NCBI RefSeq assembly: GCF_027744825.2
Contig: NC_071348.1
Coordinates: 20,245,563-20,309,562, forward strand
Direction: 5' to 3'
Length of the DNA stretch: 64,000 nucleotides
Source: Synchiropus splendidus
Lineage: Eukaryota; Chordata; Actinopteri; Syngnathiformes; Callionymidae
A program made the translations under genes and the position numbers. Below are positions 13,229 to 24,920 of this stretch, in pieces. Positions within the stretch are counted from its first letter, which is position 1. Every line of letters begins with the position of its first letter. Under the pieces are notes generated by a model. That model saw only the letters and a program-made list of their open reading frames with translations. It was not told the origin of the DNA and ran no database searches.

Positions 13229-13347
13229 TCTGAAGCTTCCCTGCAAAGTTATGGCACAATGCAGAAAACGCGTTTTCAGCCTGAGATAAGGTGGGTTCCA
13301 GAACGCCAAACATAAAAATATTGATAACTTTGGAAAAACACTTCAGA
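13229..13347. repeat. Monomer-wide nested inverted repeat, axis at monomer position 125
   Basis: Three arm pairs share one centre of symmetry. TCTGAAG (13,229-13,235) pairs with CTTCAGA (13,341-13,347). CAAAGTTAT (13,244-13,252) pairs with ATAACTTTG (13,324-13,332). GCGTT (13,270-13,274) pairs with AACGC (13,302-13,306). In monomer coordinates each pair sums to 250, so 21 base pairs in three blocks would stack on a single hairpin axis. The arms were checked base by base in this unit. Confidence 0.8.
13261..13280. repeat. 20-bp near-palindrome with CGCG core (monomer positions 98-117)
   Basis: The sequence GCAGAAAACGCGTTTTCAGC contains a perfect 14-bp palindrome (13,264-13,277, GAAAACGCGTTTTC). 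It is flanked by one A/A mismatch and then a further matching GC on each side. It is the strongest local dyad in the monomer and is present in most units. Common variants change the left flank (GCGTAAAACG, GCAGACAACG) or the core CpGs (CACG, CGTG, TGCG). A protein-binding or cruciform-forming role is inference only. Confidence 0.85.
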
Positions 13348-16300
13348 CAGCTTAGATTTGATGTGCAACTACTAGAAAGACCCTTTCTGCTATAGTGGGA
13401 TGTTAAAATTTCATGTTCTGAAGCGTCCCTGCAAAGTTATGGCAAAATATGTAAAACGCGTTTTCAGGCTGAGATAAGGTGGGTTCCGGAACACCAAACA
13501 TAAGAATGTTGATAACTTTGGAAAAACACTTCAGACAACTTAGATTTGATGTGCAACTACTTGAAATACCCTTTCTGCTATAGTGGGAGGAGAAAATTTC
13601 ATGTTCTGAAGTCTCCCTGCAAAGTTATGGCACTATCCAGAAAACGCGTTTTCAGCCTGAGATAAGGTGGGTTCCAGAACGCCAAACATAAAAATGTTGA
13701 AAACTTTCGAAAAACACTTCAGACAGCGTAGATTTGATGTGCAACTACGAGAAAGACCCTTTCTGCTATAGTGGGAGGTGAAAATTTCATGTTCTGAAGC
13801 TTCCCTGCAAAGTTATGGCACAATGAAGAAAACGAGTATTCAGCCTGAGATAAGGTTTATTCCGGAACGCCAAACATAAAAATGTTGATAACTTTGGAAA
13901 AACACTTCAAACAGCTTAGATTTGATGTGCAACTACTAGAAAGACCCTTTCTGCTGTAGTGGGATTTGAAAATGTCATGTTCAGAAGCTTCCCTGCAAAG
14001 TTATGGCAGAATGCGTAAATCGCGTTTTCAGCCTGAGACAAGGTCGATTCCGGAACGCCAAACATAAAAATGTTGATAACTTTCGAAAAACACTTCAAAC
14101 AGCTTCGATTTGATGTGCAACTACTAGAAAGACCCTTTCTGCTATAGTGGGAGGTGAAAATTTCTTGTTCTGAAGCTTCCCTGCAAAGTTATGGCACAAT
14201 GCAGAAAACGCGTTTTCAGCCTGATATAAGGTCGATTCAGGAATACCAAACATAAAAATGTTGAAAACTTACGAAAAACACTTCAGACAGCATAGATTTG
14301 ATCTGCAACTACGAGAAAGACCCTTTCTGCTATAGTGGAAGGTGAAAATTTCATGTTCTGAAGCTTCGCTGCAAAGTTATGGCACAATGCGTAAAACTCG
14401 TTTTCAGCCTGAGATGAGGTTGATTTCAGAACGCCAAACATAAAAATGTTGATAACTTTGGAAAAACACTTCAGACAGCTTAGATTTGATGTGCAACTAC
14501 TTGAGAGACCCTTTCTGCTATAGTGGGAGGTGAAAATTTCATGTTCTGAAGCTTCCCTGCAAAGTTACGGCACAATGAAGAAAACGAGTATTCAACCTGA
14601 GATAAGGTTTATTCCGGAACGCCAAACATAAAAATGTTGATAACTTTCGAAAAACACTTCAAACAGCTTAGATTTGATGTGCAACTACTAGAAAATCCCT
14701 TTCTGCTATAGTGGGATGTTTAAATGTCATGTTCTGAAGCTTCCCTGCAAAGTTATGGCACAATGGAGAAAACGCGTTTTCAGCATGAGACAAGGTCAAT
14801 TCCGGAACGCCAAACATAAAAATATGATATCTTTGAAAAAACACTTCAGACATCTTAGATTTGTTGTGCAACTACTAGAAAGACCCTTTCTGCTATAGTG
14901 GGACGTGAAAATTTCATATTCTGCAGCTTTTCTGCAAAGTGATGACACAATGCAGAAAACGCGTTTTCAGCCTGAGATAAGGTTGATTCCGTAACGCCAA
15001 ACATAAAAATGTTGATAACTTTGGAAAAACACATCAGACAGCTTAGATTTGTTGTGCAACTACTAGAAAGACCCTTTCTGCTATAGTGGGAGGTTAAAAT
15101 TTCATGTTCGGAAGCTTCCATGCAAAGTTATGGCACAATGCAGACAACGCGTTTTCAGCCTGAGATAATGTCGATTCCGGAACGCCAAACATAAAAATGT
15201 TGATAACTTTCGAAAAAAACTTCAGACAGCTTAGATTTGATGTGCAACTACTAGAAAGACCCTTCCTGCTATAGTGGGAGGTGAAAATTTCATGTTCTGA
15301 AGCTTCCCTGCAAAGTTATGGCACAATGCAGAAATCGCGTTTTCAGCTTGAGATAAGGTCGATTCCTAAACGCCAAACATAAAAATGTTGATAACTTTCG
15401 AAAAGCACTTCAGACAGCTTAGATTTGATTTGCAACTACTAGAAAGACCCTTTCTGCTATAGTGGGACGTGAAAATTTCATGTTCTGAAGCTTCCCTGCA
15501 AAGTTTTGGCACAATGCAGAAAACCTGTTTTCAGCCTGAGATAAGGTGGGTTCCGGAACGCCAAACATAAAAATGTTGATAACTTTGGAAAAACACTTCA
15601 GACAGCTTAGATTTGATGTGGAACTACTAGAAAGACCGTTTCGGCTATTGTGGGAGGTGAAAATGTCATGTTCTGAACCTTCCCTGCAAAGCTATGGCAC
15701 AATGCGTAAAACGCGTTTTCAGCCTGAGATAAGGTCGATTCCGGAACGCCAAACATAAAATGTTGATAACTTTGGAAAAAGCACTTCAGACAGCTTAGAT
15801 TTGATGTGCAACTACTAGAAAGACCCTTTCTGCTACAGTGGGAGGTGAAAATTTCATGTTCTGAAGCTTCCCTGCAAGGTTATGCCACAATGCAGAAAAC
15901 GCGTTTTCAGTCTGAGATAAGGTGGGTTCCGGAACGCCAAACATAAGAATGTTGATAACTTTGGAAAAACACTTCAGACAGCTTAGATTTGATGAGCAAC
16001 TACTAGAAAGACCCTTTCTGCGATAGTGGGAGGCGAACATTTCATGTTCTGAAGCTTCCCTGCAAAGTTATGGCACAATGCGTAAAACGCGTTTTCAGCC
16101 TGAGATAAGGTTGATTCCGGAACGCCAAACATAAGAATGTTGATAACTTTGGAAAAACACTTCAGACAGCTTAGATTTGCTCTGCAACTACTAGAAAGAC
16201 ACATTCTGCTAAAGTGGGAGGTCAAAATTTCATGTTCTGAAGCTTCCCTGCAAAGATATGGCAGTATGCGTAAATCGTGTTTTCAGCCTGAGATGAGGTT

Positions 16301-19300
16301 GATTTCAGAACGCCAAACATAAAAATGTTGATAACTCAGGAAAAACTCTACAGACAGCTTAGATTTGATGTGCAACTACTAGAAATACCCTTTCTGCTAT
16401 AGTGGGAGGAGAAAATTTCATGTTCTGAAGTCTCCCTGCAAAGTTATGGCACAATGCAGAAAACGCGTTTTCAGCCTGAGATAAGGTGGGTTTCAGAACG
16501 CCAAACATAAAAATGTTGATAACTTTGGAAAAACACTTCAGACAGCTTAGATTTGATGTGCAACTACTAGAAAGACCCTATCTGCTATAGTGGGAGGTGA
16601 ACATTTCATGTTCTGAGGCTTCCCTGGAAAGTTATGCCACAATGCAGGAAACGCGTTATCAGCCTGAGATAAGGTCGATTCCGGAACGCCAAACATAAAA
16701 ATATTGATAACTTTGGAAAAACACTTCAGACAGCTTAGATTTGATGTGCAACTACTAGAAAGACCCTTTCTGCTATAGTGGGATGTTAAAATTTCATGTT
16801 CCGAAGCTTCCCTCAAAGTTATGGCAAAATATGTAAAACGCGTTTTCAGGCTGAGATAAGCTGGGTTCCGGAACGCCAAACATAAGAATGTTGATAACTT
16901 TGAAAAAAAAATTCAGACAGCTTAGATTTGATGAGCAACTACTAGAAAGACCCTTTCTGCGATAGTGGGAGCTGAAATTTTCATGTTCTGAAGCTTCCCT
17001 GCAAAGTTATGGCACAATGCAGAAAACGCGTTTTCGGCCTGAGATAAGGACGATTCAGGAACACCAAACATAAAAATGTTGAAAATTTTCGAAAAACACT
17101 TCAGACAGCTTAGATTTGATGTGCAACTTCGAGAAAGACCCTTTCTGCTATAGAGGGAGGTGAAAATGTCATGTTCTGAAGCTTCCCTGCAAAGTTATGG
17201 CAAAATATGTAAAGCGCGTTTTCAGGCGGAGATAAGGTTGATTTCAGAACGCCAAACATTAAAATGTTGAGAACTTTGGAAAAACACTTCAGACAGCTAA
17301 TATTTGATGTGCAACTACTAGAAAGACGCATTCTGCTATAGTGGGAGGTTAAAATTTCATGTTCTGAAGCTTCCCTGCAAAGTTATGGCACAATGCGTAA
17401 AACGCGTTTTCAGCCTGAGATAAAGTCGATTCCGGAACGCCAAACATAAGAATGTTGATAACTTTGGAAAAACACTTCAGACAGCTTAGATTTGCTCTAC
17501 AACTACGAGAAAGACCCTTTCTGCTGTAGTGGGAGGTGAACATTTCATGTTCTGAAGCTTCCCTGCAAAGTTATGGCACAATGCGTAAAACGCGTTTTCA
17601 GCCTGAGATGAGGTTGATTTCAAAACGCCAAACATAAAAATGTTGATAACTTTGGAAAAACACTTCAGACAGCTAAGATTTGATGTGCAACTACTAGAAA
17701 GACACATTCTGCTATAGTGGGAGGTTAAAATTTCATGTTCTGAAGCTTCCCTGCAAAGTTATGGCAGAATGCGTAAATCGTGTTTTCAGCCTGAGATAAG
17801 GTCGATTCCGGAACGCCAAACATAAAAGTGTTGATAACTTTGGAAAAACACTTCAAACAGCTTTGATTTGATGTGCACCTACTCGAAAGACCTTTTCTGC
17901 TATAGTGGGAGGTGAACATTTCATGTTCTGAACTTTCCCTGAGAAGCTATGGCACAATGCAGATAACGCGTTTTCAGCCTGAGATAAGGTGGGTTCCGGA
18001 ACGCCAATCGTAAAAATGCTGAGTACTTTGGAACAACACTTCAGACAGCTTAGATTTGATGTGCAACTACTAGAAAGACCCTTTCTGCTATAGTGGGAGG
18101 TTAAAATTTCATGTTCTGAAGCTTCCCTGCAAAGTTATGGCACAATGCGTAAAACGCGTTTTCAGCCTGAGATGAGGTTGAGTTCAGAACGCCAAACATT
18201 AAAATGTTGAGAACTTTGGAAAAACACTTCAGACAGCTAATATTTGATGTGCAACTACTAGAAAGACGCATTCTGCTATAGTGGGAGGTAAAAATTTCAT
18301 GTTCTGAAGCTTCCCTGCAAAGTTATGGCACAATGCAGAAAACGCGTTTTCAGCCTGAGATAAGGTGGGCTCCAAAACGCCAAACTTAAAAATGTTGATA
18401 ACTTTGGAAAAAACATTTCAGACAGCTTAGATTTGATGTGCAACTACTAGAAAGACCCTTTCTGCTATAGTGGGAGCTGAAAATTTCATGTTCTGAAACT
18501 TCCCTGCAAAGTTATGGCACAATGGAGAAAACACGTTTTCAGCCTGAGATGAGGTGGGTTCCAGAACGGCAAACATAAAAATGTTGATAACTTTGGAAAA
18601 ACATTTCAGACAGCTAAGATTTGATCTGCAACTACTAGAAAGACCCTTTCTGCTATAGTGGGAGGTGAAAATTTCATGTTCTGAAGCTTTATGCAAAGTT
18701 ATGGCACAATGCGTAAAAAGCGTTTTCAGCCTGAGATAAGGTCGATTCCGGAACGCCAAACATAAAAGTGTTGATAACTTTGGAAAAACACTTCAGACAG
18801 CTTAGATTTGATGTCCAACTACTAGAATAACCTTTTCTGCTATAGCGCAAGTTTAAAATTTCATGTTCTGAAGCTTCCCTGCAAAGTTATGGCACAATGC
18901 AGAAAACACGTCTTCAGCCTGAGATAAGATAGATTCTGGTACGCCAAACATAAAAATGTTGATAACTTTGGAAAAACACTTCATACTGCTTAGATTTGAT
19001 GTGCAACTACTAGAAAGACCCTTTCTGATATAGTGGGTGGTGAATATTCGATGATCTGAAGCTTCCCTGCAAAGTTATGTCACCATGCGTAAAACGCGTT
19101 TTCAGCCTGAGATAAGGTCGATTCCGGAACGCCAAACATAAACATGTTCATAATTCTGGAAGAACACTTCAGACAGCTTAGATTTGATGTGCAACTACTA
19201 GAAAGACCCTTTCTGCTATAGTGGGAAATGAACATTTCATGTTCTGAAGCTTCGCTGCAAAGTTCTGGCACAATGTGTAAAATTCGTTTTCAGCCTGAGA

Positions 19301-19844
19301 TGAGGTTGATTTCAGTACGGCAAACATAAAAATGTTGCTAACTTTGGAAAAACACTTCAGACAGCTTAGATTTGATGTGCAACTACTAGAAAGACCCTTT
19401 CTGCTATAGTGGGAGGTTAAAATTTCATGTTCGGAACCTTCCATGCAAAGTTATGGCACAATGCAGACAACGCGTTTTCAGCCTGAGATAAGGTGGGTTT
19501 CAGAACGCCAAACATAAAAATGTTGATAAATTTCGAAAAACACTTCAGACAGCTTAGATTTGATGTGCAACTACTAGAAAGAACCTTTCTACTACAGTGG
19601 GAGGTCAAAATTTCATGTTCTGAAGCTTCCCTGCAAAGTTATGGCACAATGCAGAAAACGCGTTTTCAGCTTGAGATAAGGTGGGTTCCGGAACGCCAAG
19701 CGTAAAAATGTTGATTACTTTGGAATAACACTTCAGACAGCTTAGATTTGATGTCCAACTACGAGAAAGACCCTTTCTGCTATTGTGGGAGGTGAAAATT
19801 TCATGTTCTAAAGGGTCCCTGCAAAGTTATGGCACAATGCGTAA

Positions 19845-20645
19845 AACGCGTTTTCAGATTGAGATAAGGTCGATTCAGGAACGGCAAACATAAAAATATT
19901 GATAACTTTGGAACAACACTTCAGACAGCTTAGATTTGATGTGCAACTAATAGAAAGACCCTTTCTGCTACAGTGGGAGGTCAAAATTTCATGTTCTGAA
20001 GATTCCCAGCAAAGTTATGGCACAAAGCAGAAAACGCTTTTTCAGCCAGAGATGAGGTGGGTTCCGGAACGCGAAACATAAAAATGTTGATAACTTTCAA
20101 AAAACACTTCAGACAGCTTAGATTTGATGTGCAACGACTACAGAGACCCTGTCTGTTATAGTGGGAGTTGAAAATTTCATGTTCTGAAGCTTCCCTGCAA
20201 AGTTATGGCATAAAGCAGAAAACGCGTTTTCAGCCTGACATAAGGTGGGTTCCGGAACGCCAAACATAAAAATGTTGATAACTTTGGAAAAACACTTCAG
20301 ACAGCTTAGATTTGATCTGCAACTACTAGAAAGACCCTTACTGCTAGAGTGGGAGGTTAAAATTTCATGTTCTGAAGCTTCCCTGCAAAGTTATGGGACA
20401 ATGCAGAAAACGCGTTTTCAGCCTGAGATAAGGTGGGTTCCGGGACGCCAAACATAAAAATGTTGATAACTTTGGAACAACACTTCAGAGAGCTTAGATT
20501 TGATGTGCAACTACTAGAAAGACCCTTTCTGCGATAGTGGGAGGTGAAAATTTCATGTTCTGAAGCTTCCCTGCAAAGTTATGTCACAATGCGTAAAATG
20601 CGTTTTCAGCCTGAGATAAGGTCGATTCCGGAACGCCAAACATAA
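19845..20645 (+). repeat. Duplicated block, copy 1, spacing 7 monomers
   Basis: Nearly identical to 21,161-21,961 at an offset of 1,316 bp, exactly 7 x 188. Shared rare variants include CAGATTGAGATAAGG, GAACGCGAAACAT, TGCAACGACTACAGAG and GGGACGCCAAAC. Visible differences are few, for example GCGATAG against GCTATAG and TTCCCTGC against TTCGCTGC near the right end. Confidence 0.85.
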
Positions 20646-20966
20646 AAATGTTGATAACTTTGGAAAAACACTACAGACAGCTTAGATTTCATGTGCAACT
20701 ACTAGAAAGACCCTTCCTGCTATAGTGGGAGGTGAGCATTTCATGTTCTGAAGCTTCCCTGCAAAGTTATGGGACAATGCAGAAAACGATTTCTCATCCT
20801 GAGATAAGGTCGATTCCGGAACGCCAAACATAAAAATGTTGATAACTTTCGAAAAACACTTCAGACAGCTTAGATTTGATGTGCAACCACTAGAAAGACC
20901 CTTTCTGCTATACTGGGAGGTGAAACGTTCATGTTCTGATGCTTCCCTGCAAAGTTAAGGAACAAT

Positions 20967-20986
20967 GCTGAAAACGCGTTTTCAGC
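20967..20986. repeat. Perfect 20-bp palindrome, second instance
   Basis: Same self-complementary 20-mer as at 10,635, within a monomer that also has the rare GTTAAGGAACAATG variant just upstream. Confidence 0.85.
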
Positions 20987-21160
20987 CTGAGATAAGGTGG
21001 GTTCCGGAACGCCAAACATCAAAATGTTGATAACTTTGGAAAACCACTTCAGACAGCTTAGATTTGATGTGCAACGACTACAAAGACCCTGTCTGTTATA
21101 GTGGGAGTTGAAAATTTCATGTTCTGAAGCTTCCCTGCAAAGTTAAGGAACAATGCAGAA

Positions 21161-21961
21161 AACGCGTTTTCAGATTGAGATAAGGTCGATTCAGGAACGG
21201 CAAACATAAAAATATTGATAACTTTGGAACAACACTTCAGACAGCTTAGATTTGATGTGCAACTAATAGAAAGACCCTTTCTGCTACAGTGGGAGGTCAA
21301 AATTTCATGTTCTGAAGATTCCCAGCAAAGTTATGGCACAAAGCAGAAAACGCTTTTTCAGCCAGAGATGAGGTGGGTTCCGGAACGCGAAACATAAAAA
21401 TGTTGATAACTTTCAAAAAACACTTCAGACAGCTTAGATTTGATGTGCAACGACTACAGAGACCCTGTCTGTTATAGTGGGAGTTGAAAATTTCATGTTC
21501 TGAAGCTTCCCTGCAAAGTTATGGCATAAAGCAGAAAACGCGTTTTCAGCCTGACATAAGGTGGGTTCCGGAACGCCAAACATAAAAATGTTGATAACTT
21601 TGGAAAAACACTTCAGACAGCTTAGATTTGATCTGCAACTACTAGAAAGACCCTTACTGCTAGAGTGGGAGGTTAAAATTTCATGTTCTGAAGCTTCCCT
21701 GCAAAGTTATGGGACAATGCAGAAAACGCGTTTTCAGCCTGAGATAAGGTGGGTTCCGGGACGCCAAACATAAAAATGTTGATAACTTTGGAACAACACT
21801 TCAGAGAGCTTAGATTTGATGTGCAACTACTAGAAAGACCCTTTCTGCTATAGTGGGAGGTGAAAATTTCATGTTCTGAAGCTTCGCTGCAAAGTTATGT
21901 CACAATGCGTAAAATGCGTTTTCAGCCTGAGATAAGGTCGATTCCGGAACGCCAAACATAA
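21161..21961 (+). repeat. Duplicated block, copy 2, spacing 7 monomers
   Basis: Second copy of the 19,845-20,645 block. The left edge lies inside a GCGTTTTCAG stretch shared by both flanks, as expected for in-register exchange. Confidence 0.85.
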
Positions 21962-22034
21962 AATGTTGAAAACTTTCGAAAAACACTTCAGACAGCTTAG
22001 ATTTGATGTGCAACTACGAGAAAGACCCTTTCTG

Positions 22035-22345
22035 CTATAGTGGGAGGTGAAAATTTCATGATCTGAAGCTTCCCAGAAAAGTTATGGCACATTTCAGAAA
22101 ATACGTTTTCAGCCTGAGATAAGGTGGGTTCCGGAACGCCAAACGTAAAAATGTTGATAACTTTGGAAAAACACTTCAAACAGCTTAGATTTGATGTGCA
22201 ACTACTAGAAGGACCCTTTCTGTTATAGTGGGATGTGAAAATTCCATGTTCTGAAGCTCCCCAGAAAAGTAAAGGCACAATGCAGAAAACGCGTTTTCAG
22301 CCAGAGATAAGGTGGGTTCCGGAACGCCAAACATAAAAATGTTGA
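22035..22345 (+). repeat. Duplicated block, copy 1, spacing 8 monomers
   Basis: Matches 23,539-23,849 at an offset of 1,504 bp (8 x 188) with about two base differences. Rare shared variants are CATGATCTGAAG, GCACATTTCAGAAAATACG and AAAAGTAAAGGC. A third, more diverged partial copy starts near 22,621, three monomers after the first. Confidence 0.8.
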
Positions 22346-23033
22346 TAACTTTCGAAAAACACTTCAGACAGCTTAGTTTTGATGTACAACGACTAGAAAG
22401 ACCCTTTCTGCTACAGTGGGAGGTGAAACTTTCATGTTCTGAAGCTTTCCTTCAAAGTTATGGCACAACCCAGAAAACGCATTTTCAGCCTGAGATAAGG
22501 TGGGTTCCGGAACGCCAAACATAAAAATGTTGATAACTTTCGAAAAACTCTTCAGACAGCTTAGATTTGATGTACAATGACTAGAAAGACCCTTTCTGCT
22601 TTAGTGGGAGGTGAAAATTTCATGATCAGAAGCTTCCCAGAAAAGTTATGGCACATTTCAGAAAATCCGTTTTCAGCCTGAGACAAGGTGGGTTCCGGAA
22701 CGCCAAACGTAAAAATGTTGATAACTTTGGAAAAACACTTCAGACAGCTTAGATTTGATGTGGAACTACTAGAAAGACCCTTTCTGCTATAGTGGGAGGT
22801 GAACATTTCATGTTCTGTAGCTTCCCTGAGAAGTTATGGCACAATGCAGAAAACGCGTTTTCAGCCTGAGATAAGGTGGGTTCCGAAACGCCAAACGTAA
22901 AAATGTTGATAACTTTGGAACAACATTTCAGACAGCTTAGATTTGATGTGCAACTACTAGAAAGACCCTTTCTGCTACAGTGGGAGGTTAAAATTTCATG
23001 TTCTGAAGCTTCCCAGCAAAGTTATGGCACAAT

Positions 23034-23053
23034 GCTGAAAACGCGTTTTCAGC
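23034..23053. repeat. Perfect 20-bp palindrome, third instance
   Basis: Same self-complementary 20-mer as at 10,635, in a monomer with the TTCCCAGCAAAG variant upstream. Confidence 0.85.
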
Positions 23054-23538
23054 CTGAGATAAGGTGGGTTCCGGAACGCCAAACATAAAAATGTTGATAA
23101 CTTTGGAAAAACACTTCAGACAGCTTATATTTGATGTGCAACTACTATAAAAACCATTTCTGCTATAGTGGGAGGTGAAACTTTCATGTTCTGAAGCGTC
23201 CCTGCAAAGTTATGGCACAATGCAGAAAACGTGTCTTCAGCCTGAGATAAGGTGGGTTCCGGAACGCCAAACATAAAAATGTTGATAACTTTCGAAAAAC
23301 ACTTCAGACAGCTTAGTTTTGATGTACAACGACTAGAAAGACCCTTTCTGCTACAGTGGGAGGTTAAAATTTCATGTTCTGAAGCTTCCCTGCAAAGTTA
23401 TGGCACAATGCAGAAAACGCGTTTTCAGCCTGAGATAAGGCGAGTTCCGGAACGCCAAATATAAAAATGTTGATAACTTTGGAAAAACACTTCAGACAGC
23501 TTAGATTTGATGTGCAACTGCTTGAAAGACCCTTTCTG

Positions 23539-23849
23539 CTTTAGTGGGAGGTGAAAATTTCATGATCTGAAGCTTCCCAGAAAAGTTATGGCACATTTCA
23601 GAAAATACGTTTTCAGCCTGAGATAAGGTGGGTTCCGGAATGCCAAACGTAAAAATGTTGATAACTTTGGAAAAACACTTCAGACAGCTTAGATTTGATG
23701 TGCAACTACTAGAAGGACCCTTTCTGTTATAGTGGGATGTGAAAATTCCATGTTCTGAAGCTCCCCAGAAAAGTAAAGGCACAATGCAGAAAACGCGTTT
23801 TCAGCCAGAGATAAGGTGGGTTCCGGAACGCCAAACATAAAAATGTTGA
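23539..23849 (+). repeat. Duplicated block, copy 2, spacing 8 monomers
   Basis: Second copy of 22,035-22,345. The flanking TTAGTTTTGATGTACAACGA variant at about 22,370 instead recurs at about 23,310, five monomers on, so two duplications of different length overlap in this zone. Confidence 0.75.
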
Positions 23850-24920
23850 TAACTTTGGAAAAACACTTCAGACAGCTTAGATTTGATGTACAACGACTAG
23901 AAAGACCCTTTCTGCTATAGTGGGAGGTGAAAATGTCATTTTCTGAAGCTTCCCAGCAAAGTTATGGCACAATGCGTGAAACGCGTTTTCAGCCTGAGAT
24001 AAGGTCGATTCCGGAACGCCATACATAAAAATGTTGATAAATTTCGAAAAACACTTCAGACAGCTTAGATTTGATGTGCAACTACTACAAAGAACCTGTC
24101 TACTACAGTGGGAGGTGAACATTTCATGTTCTGAAGCTTCCCTGAGAAGTTATGGCACAATGCAGAAAACACGTTTTCAGCCTGAGATAAGGTGGGTTCC
24201 GAAACGCCAAACGTAAAATTGTTGATAACTTTGGAACACCACTTCAGACAGCTTAGATTTGATGTGCAACCACTAGAAAGAACCTTTCTACTACAGTGGG
24301 AGGTCAAAATTTCATGTTCTGAAGCTTCCCTGGAAAGTTATGGGACAATGCAGAAAATGCATTTTCATCGTGAGATAAGGTCGATTCCGGAACGCCAATC
24401 ATAAAAATGTTGATAACTTTCGAAAAACACTTCAGACAGCTTTGATTTGATGTGCAACTACTAGAAAGACCCTTTCTGCTATAGTGGGAGGTGAACATTT
24501 CATGTTCTGAAGCTTCCCTGCAAAGTTATGACACAATGCAGAAAACGCGTTTTCAGCTTGAGATAAGGTGGGTTCCGGAACGCCAAACATAAAAATGTTG
24601 ATAACTTTCAAAAAACACTTCAGAAAGCTTAGATTTGATGTGCAACTACTAGAAAGACCCTTTCTGCTATAGTAGGAGGTCAAAATTTCATTTTCTGAAG
24701 CTTCCCATGGAAAGTTATGGGACAATGCAGAAAACGATTTTTCATCCTGAGATAAGGTCGATTACGGAACGCGAAACATAAAAATGTTCATAACTTTCAA
24801 AAAACACTTCAGACAGCTTAGATTTGATGTGCAACTACTAGAAAGACCCTTTCTGCTATAGTGGGAGGTGAACATTTCATGTTCTGAAGCTTCCCTGCAA
24901 AGTTATGGCACAATGCAGAA

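Larger units (their letters stand above)
13164..13351 (+). repeat. Representative 188-bp monomer
   Basis: This unit is close to my by-eye consensus and serves as a reference. It carries the AGAAAG/CTTTCT dyad, TGAAAATTTCA, GAAGCTTC and the CGCG palindrome. It differs from the consensus by GGG in place of CGA after AAGGT, CCAG in place of CCGG, and one base in the AACATAAAAATGTT dyad. Relative position n of the monomer corresponds to window position 13,163 + n. Confidence 0.9.
7700..19840 (+). repeat. Heterogeneous satellite zone with few internal duplications
   Basis: About 64 monomers that differ from each other at many positions. Long near-identical blocks are absent apart from the monomer doubling at 8,641 and a 3-monomer-spaced match (CAAGTATGAG at 7,731 and 8,296). 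Dispersed variants such as GAAGTCTCCCTGC (10,045, 13,610 and 16,430 region) recur singly. This is the least homogenised part of the window as read by eye. Confidence 0.65.

Noticed and set aside
13292..13307. Possible CENP-B box around GATTCCGGAACGCC and its reverse complement
   Set aside because: The reverse strand has CGTT and GGAA in order but with two extra bases between them and without the CGGG end, so the core pattern of the mammalian box is not met.
13164..13351. Phased A-tracts that would bend the DNA
   Set aside because: Runs at 151-155 and 171-175 are about two helical turns apart, but the other A/T runs of the consensus (25-27, 54-60, 82-84, 102-105) do not keep helical phase when I compare their centres.
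14716..14898. Plus-strand frame with a different-looking peptide near 14.7 kb
   Set aside because: It comes from ordinary monomers with a few substitutions that open another frame; the DNA remains in register with the satellite.
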